This document shows positions 34,623 through 42,901 of a stretch of 64,000 nt of DNA, piece by piece. The DNA lies in the NCBI RefSeq assembly GCF_008642335.1, contig NZ_CP029191.1:2914001-2978000 (forward strand), given 5' to 3'. The number at the start of each line of letters is the position of its first letter. Positions within the stretch are counted from its first letter, which is position 1. The translations under genes and the position numbers were made by a program. The DNA is from Streptomyces venezuelae (GTDB lineage: Bacteria > Actinomycetota > Actinomycetes > Streptomycetales > Streptomycetaceae). The notes under the pieces are model-generated. The model worked only from the letters and a program-made list of their open reading frames with translations, made no database searches and was not told the DNA's origin.

Positions 34623-35722
34623 GCCGGTACTCCTTCGTTGCGTCGCCTCAGCAGCCACAGGAAGAACGGGCCGCCGGTGAGGGCGGTGAGCACGCCGACG
34701 GGGATGTCCTGCGGCGCGGCGACCGTGCGCGCGGCGAGGTCGGCGGCGACCAGGAACACGGCGCCCATCAGCGCGACGACCGGGAGCAGCGCGCGGTGCG
34801 CGGCGCCGACCAGCATGCGGGCGGCGTGCGGCACCATCAGGCCGACGAAGCCGATGGCGCCGCTGTAGGCGACGAGGACGCCGGTGAGGAGCGAGGCGAG
34901 GACGAAGACGCCGACGCGGAAGCGGGCGGCGTCCAGGCCGAGGACGGTGGCGCCCTCCTCGCCCGCGAGGAGCAGGTCGAGGGGGCGGGCCATGGACATG
35001 AGGAGGGCCGTGCCGACGACGAGGGCGGCGCAGGGCAGGGCGAGCATGTCCCAGCGGGCGCTGCCGAGCCCGCCGAGCGTCCAGTACAGGACCTCCTTGA
35101 GGTGGTCGGCGCTGTCGGCGGTGACCAGGATGAGGCTGGTCAGGGCGGTCAGGATGTACGAGACGGCGACGCCCGCGAGGATCAGCCTGCCGGTGGCGAA
35201 GCCGCCGCTGCCGCCGCGTGCGAGGGCGTAGACGAGGATCAGGGAGATCAGGGCGCCCGCGAAGGAGGCGGCCGGGATGGTGACGGTGGTCGACAGGGCG
35301 GCGCCGAGGCCGAAGACGGAGCCGAGCACGATCGCGCAGACCGCGCCGACGGAGGCGCCCGAGGAGACGCCGAGCAGGAACGGGTCGGCGAGGGGGTTGC
35401 GGACGAGGGCCTGGAGGACGGTCCCGATGACGGCGAGCCCGGCTCCGACGGTGGCCCCGAGGATGACCCGCGGCAGTCGCACGTCGAGGACGATGGTGCG
35501 GAACGGGGATGGCTCCGCCCTCCCCGTCAGGATCTCGACGACCTGGGCCGTCGGGATACGGACGGAACCTAGGGCCAGTCCGGCGAGCGTCGCGGCGGCG
35601 AGGGCGGCGACGAGTACCGCCAGTACAGCCAGGCGCCGCCCCCCTGCGCCCCGTAGACCGCCCTTCGGGCTCGTCCTCAAACGTCGGACGGGCTGGATCT
35701 CCCGCACTCTCTGCGTGCTCAC
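34619..35722 (-). CDS. btuC: Cobalamin-type ABC transporter permease
   Basis: A 367-aa FecCD/BtuC-type permease with about ten membrane helices. RLPRVILGATVGAGLAVIGTVLQALVRNPLADPFLLGVSSGAS is the family block, and PHAARMLVG near the end is the coupling region. The GTG at 35722 overlaps the btuF stop. The first 25 codons include a Streptomyces repeat (35659-35696) that encodes IQPVRRLRTSPKGG, so the cytoplasmic N terminus is probably acquired and dispensable. Confidence 0.9.
   Translation of the reverse strand: MSTQRVREIQPVRRLRTSPKGGLRGAGGRRLAVLAVLVAALAAATLAGLALGSVRIPTAQVVEILTGRAEPSPFRTIVLDVRLPRVILGATVGAGLAVIGTVLQALVRNPLADPFLLGVSSGASVGAVCAIVLGSVFGLGAALSTTVTIPAASFAGALISLILVYALARGGSGGFATGRLILAGVAVSYILTALTSLILVTADSADHLKEVLYWTLGGLGSARWDMLALPCAALVVGTALLMSMARPLDLLLAGEEGATVLGLDAARFRVGVFVLASLLTGVLVAYSGAIGFVGLMVPHAARMLVGAAHRALLPVVALMGAVFLVAADLAARTVAAPQDIPVGVLTALTGGPFFLWLLRRRNEGVPA
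35659..35696 (-). repeat. Degenerate repeat in the btuC N-terminal coding region
   Basis: On the minus strand this reads CAGCCCGTCCGACGTTTGAG followed by GACGAGCCCGAAGGGC, the inverted form of a repeat very common in Streptomyces. It is related to the elements at 29799 and 32181. It is in frame inside btuC. Confidence 0.65.
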
Positions 35723-36690
35723 AGCTGTGCCGCCAGCTTCCTCACCGCCTCGGGTGCTCGTACCCCTGTGACCATGTCCGACAGGGGCAGCACGGCGAAC
35801 CGCTTGTTCTTGATGGCGGGGACGTCCTGGAGGACGGGGTCGTCGAGGAGGCGCTTCTTCTTCTGGGCGACGGTCGTGGCGCCGTAGTCGAGGATGAGGA
35901 TGGCCTCGGGCTTGTTCTTCACGACGGACTCCCAGGACGCGTCGCTGAAGGACTTGTCCACGTGCGCGAAGACGTTGTGGCCGCCCGCGCGCTCGATGAT
36001 GTCGTTGCCGATGCCGCGGCCGCCCGCCGTGAACGCGGTCTTGTCGCCGCTGTCGTAGACGAAGACGGAGAGGGCTTTCCTGCCCTTGGACTTCTCGGCG
36101 GTGGCGGCGAGTTCGCGCTGTGCGCCGCTGACCCACTTGTCGGCGCGGTCCCGCACCCCGAAGGTGGAGCCGACCTCGCGGACCTCGCGGTAGACGTCCT
36201 CCATGGAGACGGGCTTCTTCGCGCAGCCCTCGACGTTGAGGCGGCTCTTGATGCCGGACTTGGCGAGCGCCTCGCGGCTGCGGCCGTCGCCCGCGAGGAA
36301 GGCGCTCGCGTAGCCGCCGTACACGAAGTCGGGGTTGGCGGCGAGCAGCTTCTCGTAGGAGGGGTACTCCTTGGCGACGACGGGCACGGAGTCGTACGCC
36401 TTCTCATACTTGGGCAGGACCTTGTCGTCGAGGTAGGCCGTGCCGGCGAGGTGGTCCTTGAGGCCGAGTTCCAGCATCACTTCAGTGGTGTGCTGGTTCA
36501 TGGTGACGGCCCTCTTGGGCGGCGCGTCGTACGTCGTCTTCACACCGCAGTTGGTGACGGTGTACGGGAATCCGGCGGCCTTGGCCGCGGGCTTCGCGTC
36601 ACCTTCGGAGCCGGACGAGGAGCACGCGGCGAGCGGGACGAGCAGGGCCGCGGCGGCGAGCGCGCGTATGCCGGTGTGACGGCGGGACAT
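35719..36690 (-). CDS. btuF: Cobalamin-type ABC transporter substrate-binding lipoprotein
   Basis: A 323-aa periplasmic-binding-protein fold lipoprotein of the iron/B12 class. The signal peptide ends in the lipobox LAACSSS. RAVTMNQHTTEVMLELGL and NPDFVYGGYAS are class blocks. It is the first gene of the cassette. The leader contains a cobalamin riboswitch and a GGAGGAGG ribosome site ten bases before the ATG. Substrate identity rests mainly on that riboswitch. Confidence 0.88.
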   Translation of the reverse strand: MSRRHTGIRALAAAALLVPLAACSSSGSEGDAKPAAKAAGFPYTVTNCGVKTTYDAPPKRAVTMNQHTTEVMLELGLKDHLAGTAYLDDKVLPKYEKAYDSVPVVAKEYPSYEKLLAANPDFVYGGYASAFLAGDGRSREALAKSGIKSRLNVEGCAKKPVSMEDVYREVREVGSTFGVRDRADKWVSGAQRELAATAEKSKGRKALSVFVYDSGDKTAFTAGGRGIGNDIIERAGGHNVFAHVDKSFSDASWESVVKNKPEAILILDYGATTVAQKKKRLLDDPVLQDVPAIKNKRFAVLPLSDMVTGVRAPEAVRKLAAQL

Positions 36691-36740
36691 GGCTGAACTG
36701 CCTCCTCCGGGGGATTTCCGCGTCCCCCGCGTTGCGTGGA

Positions 36741-36847
36741 GAAGGGCGGCAGGTCAGTTCCTGACTCCCCCGGCCCCGGCTCGGGGTGGGGTCACAGTGG
36801 CGGGACCGTGCCGGGTTCGCACCGGCTTCCTGGGTCCTGCCGCCCTC
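36741..36847 (-). promoter_or_regulatory. Cobalamin riboswitch controlling btuFCD
   Basis: On the minus strand the core elements appear in order: GGAAGCCGGTGCGAACCCGG, then CCCGCCACTGTGA, then GAGTCAGGAACTGACCTGCC. The outer stem GAGGGCGGCAGG / CCTGCCGCCCTTC closes it over 12 pairs. Downstream, CGGGGGA and TCCCCCG can form a hairpin just before the GGAGGAGG ribosome site, a plausible expression platform acting on translation. Confidence 0.92.
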
Positions 36848-36858
36848 ATGAGTAAAGC

Positions 36859-37281
36859 TCAGTATGCCTCGACGACCTTTACCTCTTCTTCGGTGACCTC
36901 GCCGTCCACGATCCGGTACGAACGGAACTGGAAGGGGCCCGCGCCGTCGGTGTCCGCCGTGGAGACCAGGACGTAGTGCGCGCCGGGCTCGTTGGCGTAC
37001 GTGATGTCGGTGCGCGAGGGGTACGCCTCGGTGGCGGTGTGCGAGTGGTAGACGATCACCGGCTCCTCGTCGCGGTCGTCCATCTCGCGGTAGAGCTTGA
37101 GCAGGTCACCCGAGTCGAACTCGTAGAACGTGGGCGACCGGGCGGCGTTCAGCATCGGGATGAACCGCTCGGGGCGCCCGGTGCCCTCCGGGCCCGCGAC
37201 GACGCCGCACGCCTCGTCGGGGTGGTCCTGGCGCGCGTGCGCGACGATCTGGTCGTGGAGGGCCTGGGTGATGGTCAGCAT
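36859..37281 (-). CDS. mec: JAMM/MPN+ metalloprotease of the CysO pathway (Mec-like)
   Basis: A 140-aa zinc isopeptidase-like enzyme. The JAMM motif is complete: Glu24, then YHSHTATEAYPSRTD with His79, His81, Ser89 and Asp92. In Mycobacterium tuberculosis the homologue Mec+ frees cysteine from CysO and is encoded next to cysO-cysM. Here the three-gene btu cassette separates it from cysO. The stop lies 11 bases from the btu riboswitch, so read-through into btu is possible. Confidence 0.9.
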   Translation of the reverse strand: MLTITQALHDQIVAHARQDHPDEACGVVAGPEGTGRPERFIPMLNAARSPTFYEFDSGDLLKLYREMDDRDEEPVIVYHSHTATEAYPSRTDITYANEPGAHYVLVSTADTDGAGPFQFRSYRIVDGEVTEEEVKVVEAY

Positions 37282-37301
37282 GGCAGCCAGGATAAGCAGA
37301 G

Positions 37302-37338
37302 GGGCCCGCGCGTACCGAGGTGTGGTACGCGCGGGCCC
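37302..37338 (-). terminator. Terminator between amino-acid permease and mec
   Basis: The arms GGGCCCGCGCGTACC and GGTACGCGCGGGCCC are perfect inverted repeats around a seven-base loop, 43 bases past the permease stop. Confidence 0.88.
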
Positions 37339-37380
37339 GAATGCTGGACAGGGGCCTTGGGGAGCCTCAGTCCTTGTCGA

Positions 37381-38862
37381 TCAGTCCTTCTCGACGGCGG
37401 CGGAGACGCCGACCTTCTGCTTGGTGAACGCCGCGGCCTGCGGGTTGCGGCTCTTGAGCACCAGGTACGACACGGTCAGGATCGCGGCCCAGACCGGAGC
37501 GGCGTACAGCGAGATCCGCGCGTCCTTGTCAACGCCCATCATCACGATGACCATGCCGATGAACAGGAGCGCGAACCAGCTGGTGTACGGGGCGCCCGGG
37601 GCGCGGAAGGTGGACTGCGGCAGCTCGCCGCGGTCGGCCTTGCGGCGGTAGCGGATCTGGCACGCCAGGATCATGATCCAGGCCCACATGCCGGAGATGG
37701 TCGCGAAGGAGACGACGTAGTTGAACGCCTCACCCGGCCACTGGTAGTTGATCCAGACGCCGACCAGCATGAACGCGGCGGAGGCCGTGGTGCCGATCAG
37801 CGGCAGGCCGTTCTTCGTGAGCTTGGTGAAGAACTTGGGGCCCTGGCCGTTCATCGCGAGGTCGCGCAGCATGCGGCCGGTGGAGTACATGCCGGAGTTG
37901 CAGGAGGAGAGCGCCGCCGTGAGGACCACGAAGTTCACGATCGCGGCGCCGACGCCGAGGCCCATCTCCTCGAAGGCGGCGACGAACGGAGAGACGCCGG
38001 GCTTGAAGGAGGTCCACGGGACGACCGAGAGGATCATGATGAGCGCGCCGACGTAGAAGACGGCGATGCGCCACGGCACGGTGTTGATGGCCTTGGGCAG
38101 GACGGTCTTCGGGTCCTTGGACTCGCCCGCGGTGACGCCGACCAGCTCGACGGCGAGGAAGGCGAACATCACGATCTGCAGGGTCATCAGCGTGGAGCCG
38201 ATGCCGTTGGGGAAGAAACCGCCCTGGTTCCACAGGTGGGCCACGGAGGCGGTGTCACCGGCGTCGGAGAAGCCGATGGTGAGGATGCCGACGCAGATCA
38301 GGATCATGCCGATGATGGCGGTGACCTTGACCATCGAGAACCAGAACTCCAGCTCGCCGAAGAGCTTCACGGAGATGAGGTTCGCGCCGTACAGGATGAC
38401 GGTGAAGACGAGCGCGTAGGCCCATTGCGGGAACGAGTCGTGGGTCCAGTACTGCATGTACTGGGCGGCCGCGGTGACTTCGGTGATGCCGGTGACGACC
38501 CAGAAGAGCCAGTACGTCCAGCCGGTCACGAATCCGAAGAACGGGCCCATGAACTCGCGTGCGTACTCCGAGAAGGAGCCGGACACGGGCCGGTACATGA
38601 GGAGCTCGCCGAGCGCCCGCATGATGAAGAAGATGACGAGTCCCGCGATGGCGTACGCCAGGATGAGGCTCGGTCCGGCCTTGTGGATGGCCTTGCCCGC
38701 GCCGAGGAACAGGCCGGTGCCGATGGCACCGCCGATCGCGATCATCTGGATCTGCCGGGCTCCGAGCCCGCGCTGGTATCCCTCGCCCTCGCCGGACGAG
38801 CCGTGCACGACCCCATTGCCGTCGTGCCCGTCGTGGTGCTTGTCGACCTGCACTGAGGTCAT
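37381..38862 (-). CDS. Amino-acid permease (APC family, AnsP/GabP-like)
   Basis: A 493-aa twelve-helix amino acid:H+ symporter. The N-terminal block is GLGARQIQMIAIGGAIGTGL and the second block is SGSFSEYAREFMGPFFGFVTGWTYW. These fit the AAT subfamily, nearest L-asparagine or GABA/aromatic permeases; the substrate is uncertain. A His/Asp/Gly-rich cytoplasmic N terminus precedes helix 1. ATG at 38862 has AGAAAGG upstream; an in-frame ATG at 38898 is less likely. Confidence 0.9.
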   Translation of the reverse strand: MTSVQVDKHHDGHDGNGVVHGSSGEGEGYQRGLGARQIQMIAIGGAIGTGLFLGAGKAIHKAGPSLILAYAIAGLVIFFIMRALGELLMYRPVSGSFSEYAREFMGPFFGFVTGWTYWLFWVVTGITEVTAAAQYMQYWTHDSFPQWAYALVFTVILYGANLISVKLFGELEFWFSMVKVTAIIGMILICVGILTIGFSDAGDTASVAHLWNQGGFFPNGIGSTLMTLQIVMFAFLAVELVGVTAGESKDPKTVLPKAINTVPWRIAVFYVGALIMILSVVPWTSFKPGVSPFVAAFEEMGLGVGAAIVNFVVLTAALSSCNSGMYSTGRMLRDLAMNGQGPKFFTKLTKNGLPLIGTTASAAFMLVGVWINYQWPGEAFNYVVSFATISGMWAWIMILACQIRYRRKADRGELPQSTFRAPGAPYTSWFALLFIGMVIVMMGVDKDARISLYAAPVWAAILTVSYLVLKSRNPQAAAFTKQKVGVSAAVEKD

Positions 38863-39234
38863 GGTGACGCCTTTCTCCATGCTGATCCGCGCCCGCACAT
38901 CTGCGTTGTGGCTGCGGATCAGGTCCTGATCCCCCCGGATATGGATGGAGTGCTACCGGCGGTCCGCCGGCTGAAGCGCCCCCGGTGACATGGGTGGCGT
39001 CACCGAGCGGTCGTGAAGATTTATCACGGGGGCAACAGTGAGGGAATGAGCCACCTGTGGCGCACACCACAGGAAGAAGCGGACAAAGCACCCTTGACAG
39101 AGCAAAGCAGGGCAATGAAGTGACGGGATCGTTATCCGGATTTGAGGCTCCGCTGAGCGAACAGCACCCCGAATCCCCGAAACCTGTCCACTACAACAAA
39201 TTTTGCTGCATTCTGCATGAACTTCTGCCCGGAA
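38863..39234. other. Gene-free spacer upstream of the amino-acid permease
   Basis: This 372-bp stretch carries the permease promoter region and the 3' side of the DUF2017 gene. It is clearly more A/T-rich than its surroundings (for example AGATTTATCACG and ACAACAAATTTTGC). No gene, clear hairpin or recognised operator is seen. Confidence 0.5.
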
Positions 39235-39837
39235 TCAGTCCAGCAACGTCCCGACCAGCGTCTCCTGCAGTCCGCCGAGCCAGAGATAGGCCATCACCAT
39301 CGGCTTGCGGGGGTCGGAATCCGGCAGGTGGTAGAGCAGATCGGCGTCGTCCTCGTCGCTGACCTCGAGGCGCGTGCCGATCGCGAGCCGGAGGTCGTTG
39401 AGGGCGCCGAGCCACTGCTGGGACTCCTCGACCGACAGTTTCAGGACAGCTCCGCCCTCGCCCGACGCCGTCATCGAGTCGAGCGAACGGATGACGACGA
39501 GGGCGTCGTCGCGCTTCTTGGCCCGCAGGTCGTTCTCCGTGAAGCGCCGGAATTCCGCCGAATACGCCCGGAGTTCGTCGGCGTCGCCCGCGCTGTCCTC
39601 ACCCCCCGGACCGCCGTACGCGTCGGGCAGCAGGCGCCGCATCACCGGATCGGCGGGCGGCTCGCTCGGCCCATCGGCGAAGAGCTCGGCGAGCGGGTCG
39701 TCGGAGACCTCGCCGCCGGGACCCGGCCCGATCAGCTCCAGGAGCTGCACGGCGAGGGAGCGGATGATCGAGATCTCGACCTCGTCGAGCGCGACGGCGG
39801 CGCCACCGCCGGGGATCGCTTCGAATTGTCCTGGCAT
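39235..39837 (-). CDS. DUF2017 family protein
   Basis: A 200-aa soluble, helix-rich, acidic protein. The family begins with GGGAAVALDEVEISIIRSLAVQLLELIG and contains FAEGP-like and RRLLPDAYGG segments, ending IGTRLEV...YLWLGGLQETLVG. DUF2017 genes are regularly found next to clpS in actinobacteria, as here (39 bases downstream). The role is unknown; a link to ClpS-dependent proteolysis is only suggested by position. Confidence 0.9.
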   Translation of the reverse strand: MPGQFEAIPGGGAAVALDEVEISIIRSLAVQLLELIGPGPGGEVSDDPLAELFADGPSEPPADPVMRRLLPDAYGGPGGEDSAGDADELRAYSAEFRRFTENDLRAKKRDDALVVIRSLDSMTASGEGGAVLKLSVEESQQWLGALNDLRLAIGTRLEVSDEDDADLLYHLPDSDPRKPMVMAYLWLGGLQETLVGTLLD

Positions 39838-39876
39838 CAGATGCGTCGCTACTTCCGGTCCGCTGCTTCCGGTCCG

Positions 39877-40191
39877 CTACTTGCGGTCCTGCTGAAGGGT
39901 GGCCCACAGCCCGTATCCGTGCATGGCCTGCACGTCGCGCTCCATCTCCTCGCGGCTGCCGGTGGAGACGACCGCGCGGCCCTTCTCGTGGACGTCCATC
40001 ATCAGCTTCGTGGCCTTCTCCTTCGAGTACCCGAAGTAGGACTGGAACACATACGTCACGTAACTCATCAAATTGACCGGGTCGTTGTGCACGAGGGTGA
40101 TCCAGGGGACGTCCGGCTCGGGAACGACGAGCGTCTCTTCGGCCGATTCCGGGCGGGTGATCTCTGCGGGAGCCGTACTCACACGCCCCAT
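39877..40191 (-). CDS. clpS: ClpS, adaptor of the ClpAP/ClpCP protease
   Basis: A 104-aa N-end-rule adaptor that hands substrates with destabilising N termini to the Clp ATPase. [21 protein letters not shown] forms the substrate-pocket strand and helix, and [14 protein letters not shown] and [14 protein letters not shown] complete the fold. The N-terminal extension is unstructured. The start is uncertain among 40182, 40191 and 40218. It diverges from pncB. Confidence 0.92.
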   Translation of the reverse strand: MGRVSTAPAEITRPESAEETLVVPEPDVPWITLVHNDPVNLMSYVTYVFQSYFGYSKEKATKLMMDVHEKGRAVVSTGSREEMERDVQAMHGYGLWATLQQDRK

Positions 40192-40269
40192 GCTGCCACT
40201 CCGAGAGGGGCCTCGCACAAATGGCCTCCCGCGCGTCCACAGAAATCGTCAGAGTGACGAGATTGGGGG

Positions 40270-40275
40270 TAGCAT
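40270..40275 (+). promoter_or_regulatory. Candidate -10 box of leaderless pncB
   Basis: TAGCAT fits TANNNT and ends seven bases before the ATG at 40283, and no ribosome site is visible. A TCGTCA about 18 bases upstream is a weak -35 match. Together these suggest a leaderless transcript. Confidence 0.4.
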
Positions 40276-40282
40276 CCTTCAC

Positions 40283-41611
40283 ATGAACACAGCGGACCTT
40301 GGCCTGCCGGTGGATGTTCCCTCGACAGCGCTCTTCACGGACCAGTACGAGCTGACGATGCTGCAGGCCGCGCTGCGGGCCGGCACCGGCGACCGGCGCT
40401 CCGTCTTCGAGGTCTTCACCCGCAGACTCCCCGAGGGGCGGCGCTACGGAGTGGTGGCCGGAACCGGCCGCGTCCTGGACGCCGTGGAGAACTTCCGCTT
40501 CGACGCCGGCGTCCTCGGCTTCCTGCGCGAGCGGAACATCGTCGACGAGGCGACCCTCGAATGGCTCTCCGGCTACCGCTTCAGCGGCGACATCTGGGGC
40601 TACCCCGAGGGCGAGGTCTACTTCCCCGGCTCGCCCATCCTGCGGGTCGAGGGGTCCTTCGCGGAGTGCGTGCTCCTGGAGACGGTGATCCTCTCCATCC
40701 TCAACCACGACTCGGCCATCGCGGCCGCCGCCTCCCGCATGTCCTCGGCCGCCGGTGACCGTCCGCTGATCGAGATGGGCGCCCGCCGCACCCACGAGCT
40801 GGCGGCCGTCGCGGCCTCCCGCGCCGCGTACGTGGGCGGCTTCGCGACCACCTCCGACCTGGCGGCCGGCTTCCGCTACGGCATCCCCACCGTCGGCACC
40901 AGCGCCCACGCCTTCACCCTGCTGCACGACAACGAGCGCGACGCGTTCCGGGCCCAGGTCGACTCGCTCGGCCGCGGCACGACGCTGCTCGTCGACACGT
41001 ACGACGTCACCGAGGCCGTCCGCATGGCCGTCGAGGTCGCGGGGCCCGAGCTCGGCGCGGTGCGCATCGACTCCGGCGACCTGCTGCTCGTCGCCCACCG
41101 GGTGCGCCAGCAGCTCGACGACCTCGGGGCGACCGAGACGAAGATCGTCGTCACGTCCGACCTCGACGAGTACGCCATCGCCTCGCTCGCGGCGGCGCCC
41201 GTGGACGCGTACGGCGTGGGCACGCAGCTCGTCACGGGCTCCGGGCACCCCACCGCGTCCATGGTCTACAAGCTCGTGGCCCGCGCGCACTCGGCGGACC
41301 CGCAGGCACCCCTGGAGCCGGTGGCGAAGAAGTCGCTCGGCGCGAAGTCGTCCATGGGCGGCCGCAAGTGGGCCGCGCGCAGGACCGATCAGTACGGGGT
41401 GGCCGAGGCGGAGGTCGTCGGCACGGGCGCCGTGCCCACGGAGCTCACCGACCGGCAGCTCCAGGTCGAGCTGGTCAAGGGCGGCGAGGTGCTCTCCCGC
41501 GAGCCCCTCGACGCGGTCCGCGACCGGCACGCGGCGGCGCGCGCGGGGCTGCCGCTCTCGGCGACGCAGCTGTCGCGGGGCGAAGCGGTCATTCCGACGG
41601 AATACGTCTGA
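40283..41611 (+). CDS. pncB: Nicotinate phosphoribosyltransferase
   Basis: A 442-aa NAD-salvage enzyme that joins nicotinate to PRPP. STALFTDQYELTMLQAALRAG is the N-terminal family start. VVAGTGRVLDAVENFRF, GARRTHELAAVAASRAAYVGGFATTS, GTSAHAFTLLHDNERDAF and VRIDSGDLL line the substrate and PRPP sites. It precedes a nicotinamidase gene on the same strand, giving the two-step nicotinamide salvage route. It diverges from clpS. Confidence 0.95.
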   Translation: MNTADLGLPVDVPSTALFTDQYELTMLQAALRAGTGDRRSVFEVFTRRLPEGRRYGVVAGTGRVLDAVENFRFDAGVLGFLRERNIVDEATLEWLSGYRFSGDIWGYPEGEVYFPGSPILRVEGSFAECVLLETVILSILNHDSAIAAAASRMSSAAGDRPLIEMGARRTHELAAVAASRAAYVGGFATTSDLAAGFRYGIPTVGTSAHAFTLLHDNERDAFRAQVDSLGRGTTLLVDTYDVTEAVRMAVEVAGPELGAVRIDSGDLLLVAHRVRQQLDDLGATETKIVVTSDLDEYAIASLAAAPVDAYGVGTQLVTGSGHPTASMVYKLVARAHSADPQAPLEPVAKKSLGAKSSMGGRKWAARRTDQYGVAEAEVVGTGAVPTELTDRQLQVELVKGGEVLSREPLDAVRDRHAAARAGLPLSATQLSRGEAVIPTEYV

Positions 41612-41734
41612 CATCGCGGGGAGGGCCGGCCCGGCCCCGGCGGGGCCCCCTCCCGCAATGTGGTTGAAGTCTCTACGCTCGGTTCATCCGGCCGAGTCCC
41701 TGCCGCGTCCCCTCCCCACCCGAAGGAACCCGCC

Positions 41735-42319
41735 ATGCGCCGCGCACTGATCGTCGTAGACGTGCAGAACGACTTCTGCGAAGGCGGCAGCCTCGCGGTC
41801 GCCGGCGGCGCGGACGTGGCCGCCGCGATCACCGAGCTGATCGGCCAGGCCCCCGCGGGGTACCGCCACGTGGTGGCGACCCGCGACCACCACATCGATC
41901 CGGGCGCGCACTTCTCGGACCACCCGGACTACGTCGACTCCTGGCCGCCGCACTGCGTGGCCGGTACGGAGGGTGTCGGCTTCCACCCGAACTTCGCGCC
42001 CGCGGTCGCCTCCGGGGCGATCGACGCGGTGTTCGACAAGGGGGCGTACTCGGCGGCGTACAGCGGCTTCGAGGGCGTCGACGAGAACGGCCTCTCCCTG
42101 GCGGAGTGGCTCCGCGAGCGGGAGATCACGGAGGTCGACGTGGTGGGCATCGCGACGGATCACTGCGTGCGGGCGACGGCGGTCGACGCGGCGCGGGAGG
42201 GCTTCCGGACGACGGTCCTCCTCGACCTGACGGCGGGGGTCTCGGCGGCCCGCACGGAGACGGCTCTCGCCGAGCTCCGCGCAGCGGGAGTCACCCTGAC
42301 GGGCAAGCCCGTCGTATAG
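41735..42319 (+). CDS. pncA: Nicotinamidase (isochorismatase superfamily)
   Basis: A 194-aa cysteine hydrolase that turns nicotinamide into nicotinate. The catalytic triad is Asp9 (VVDVQNDF), Lys in FDKGAYSAAYSGF and Cys in ATDHCVRAT. The metal-binding His and Asp lie in TRDHHIDPGAHFSDHPD and SWPPHC. GAAGGAA precedes the ATG. Its product feeds PncB, encoded just upstream. Confidence 0.94.
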   Translation: MRRALIVVDVQNDFCEGGSLAVAGGADVAAAITELIGQAPAGYRHVVATRDHHIDPGAHFSDHPDYVDSWPPHCVAGTEGVGFHPNFAPAVASGAIDAVFDKGAYSAAYSGFEGVDENGLSLAEWLREREITEVDVVGIATDHCVRATAVDAAREGFRTTVLLDLTAGVSAARTETALAELRAAGVTLTGKPVV

Positions 42320-42327
42320 CCGTCCCC

Positions 42328-42362
42328 CGGTGGGGGCTGGTCGCGCAGTTCCCCGCGCCCCT
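42328..42362 (+). repeat. CGCGCAGTTCCCCGCGCCCC repeat, copy 3
   Basis: The forward copy GGGGGCTGGTCGCGCAGTTC and following bases lies nine bases past the pncA stop. With the inverted copy at 42401-42428 it makes an inverted repeat with a loop of about 38 bases. This probably acts as the terminator between the convergent genes. Confidence 0.82.
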
Positions 42363-42394
42363 CGGCGGCACCTCCGGTCGGGCGGCGACGTGGA

Positions 42395-42745
42395 CTACCC
42401 AGGGGCGCGGGGAACTGCGCGACCAGCCACAGCGGACCCGCGGGTCTGGCGGCGCAGGGCCCGGATCGGGTGCCAGAGTTCCCGGGCGTCGTCCGGCGCC
42501 GTGCGCCATATGAGGCCGTCCGGGTGGTGCAGGACCGCCGTCACCTCGTCCGGTGTCGGCGGCTCCGCGTTGCCCCGGAGGTAGACCGCCCGCAGGCCCA
42601 GGTTGCGCAGCCGCGTCAGCGCCCTCGCGCGGTTCACGGCGTGCACGATCATCCTGACCGTACCCCCGGCCGGCGACGGGTTCGGCAGGGTCAGCGCCAC
42701 CACCACGCTGCCGTTCGGCAGCTTGCAGAAACCTCCTGCGGACAT
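42395..42745 (-). CDS. Small conserved actinobacterial protein, unknown function
   Basis: A 116-aa basic protein: GGFCKLPNGSVVVALTLP, ARALTRLRNLGLRAVYLRGN, PPTPDEVTAVLHHPDGLIWR and ELWHPIRALRR. Proteins of this type are common in Streptomyces but have no named function that I know. The last 15 or so residues (AVAGRAVPRAPG) are encoded by a repeat copy, so the native C terminus is probably around ALRRQ. The start at 42745 lacks a clear ribosome site. Confidence 0.72.
   Translation of the reverse strand: MSAGGFCKLPNGSVVVALTLPNPSPAGGTVRMIVHAVNRARALTRLRNLGLRAVYLRGNAEPPTPDEVTAVLHHPDGLIWRTAPDDARELWHPIRALRRQTRGSAVAGRAVPRAPG
42401..42428 (-). repeat. CGCGCAGTTCCCCGCGCCCC repeat, copy 4 (inverted, coding tail)
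   Basis: The inverted partner of the copy at 42328-42362. It forms the 3' end of the small basic protein gene (reads AVAGRAVPRAP in that frame). Confidence 0.82.
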
Positions 42746-42775
42746 GCTGGGTCACACCCCCGTGAGACATCGAAT

Positions 42776-42806
42776 GGGGCCCCGACCGGTCACAGTCGGG
42801 CCCCGC
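42776..42806 (-). terminator. Second hairpin after the M6 metalloprotease
   Basis: GGGGCCCCGAC pairs with GTCGGGCCCC around an eight-base loop. It lies in tandem with the hairpin at 42840-42876, between the protease gene and the small basic protein gene. Confidence 0.65.
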
Positions 42807-42839
42807 GTCAATAAGAGAACCACAGACGCACCTAAACAC

Positions 42840-42876
42840 GATCGGCCGCCGCCCGCTAGAGGGGCGACGGCCGATC
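42840..42876 (-). terminator. Terminator after the M6 metalloprotease
   Basis: The arms GATCGGCCGCCGCCC and GGGCGACGGCCGATC pair with one mismatch, 26 bases past the stop of the protease gene. Confidence 0.82.
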
Positions 42877-42901
42877 ATGGTTTGACCTGCGTAAACGCTA
42901 A

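Noticed and set aside
41389..42163. Antisense frames over pncB and pncA
   Set aside because: They overlap well-supported enzymes and show no domain or ribosome site.
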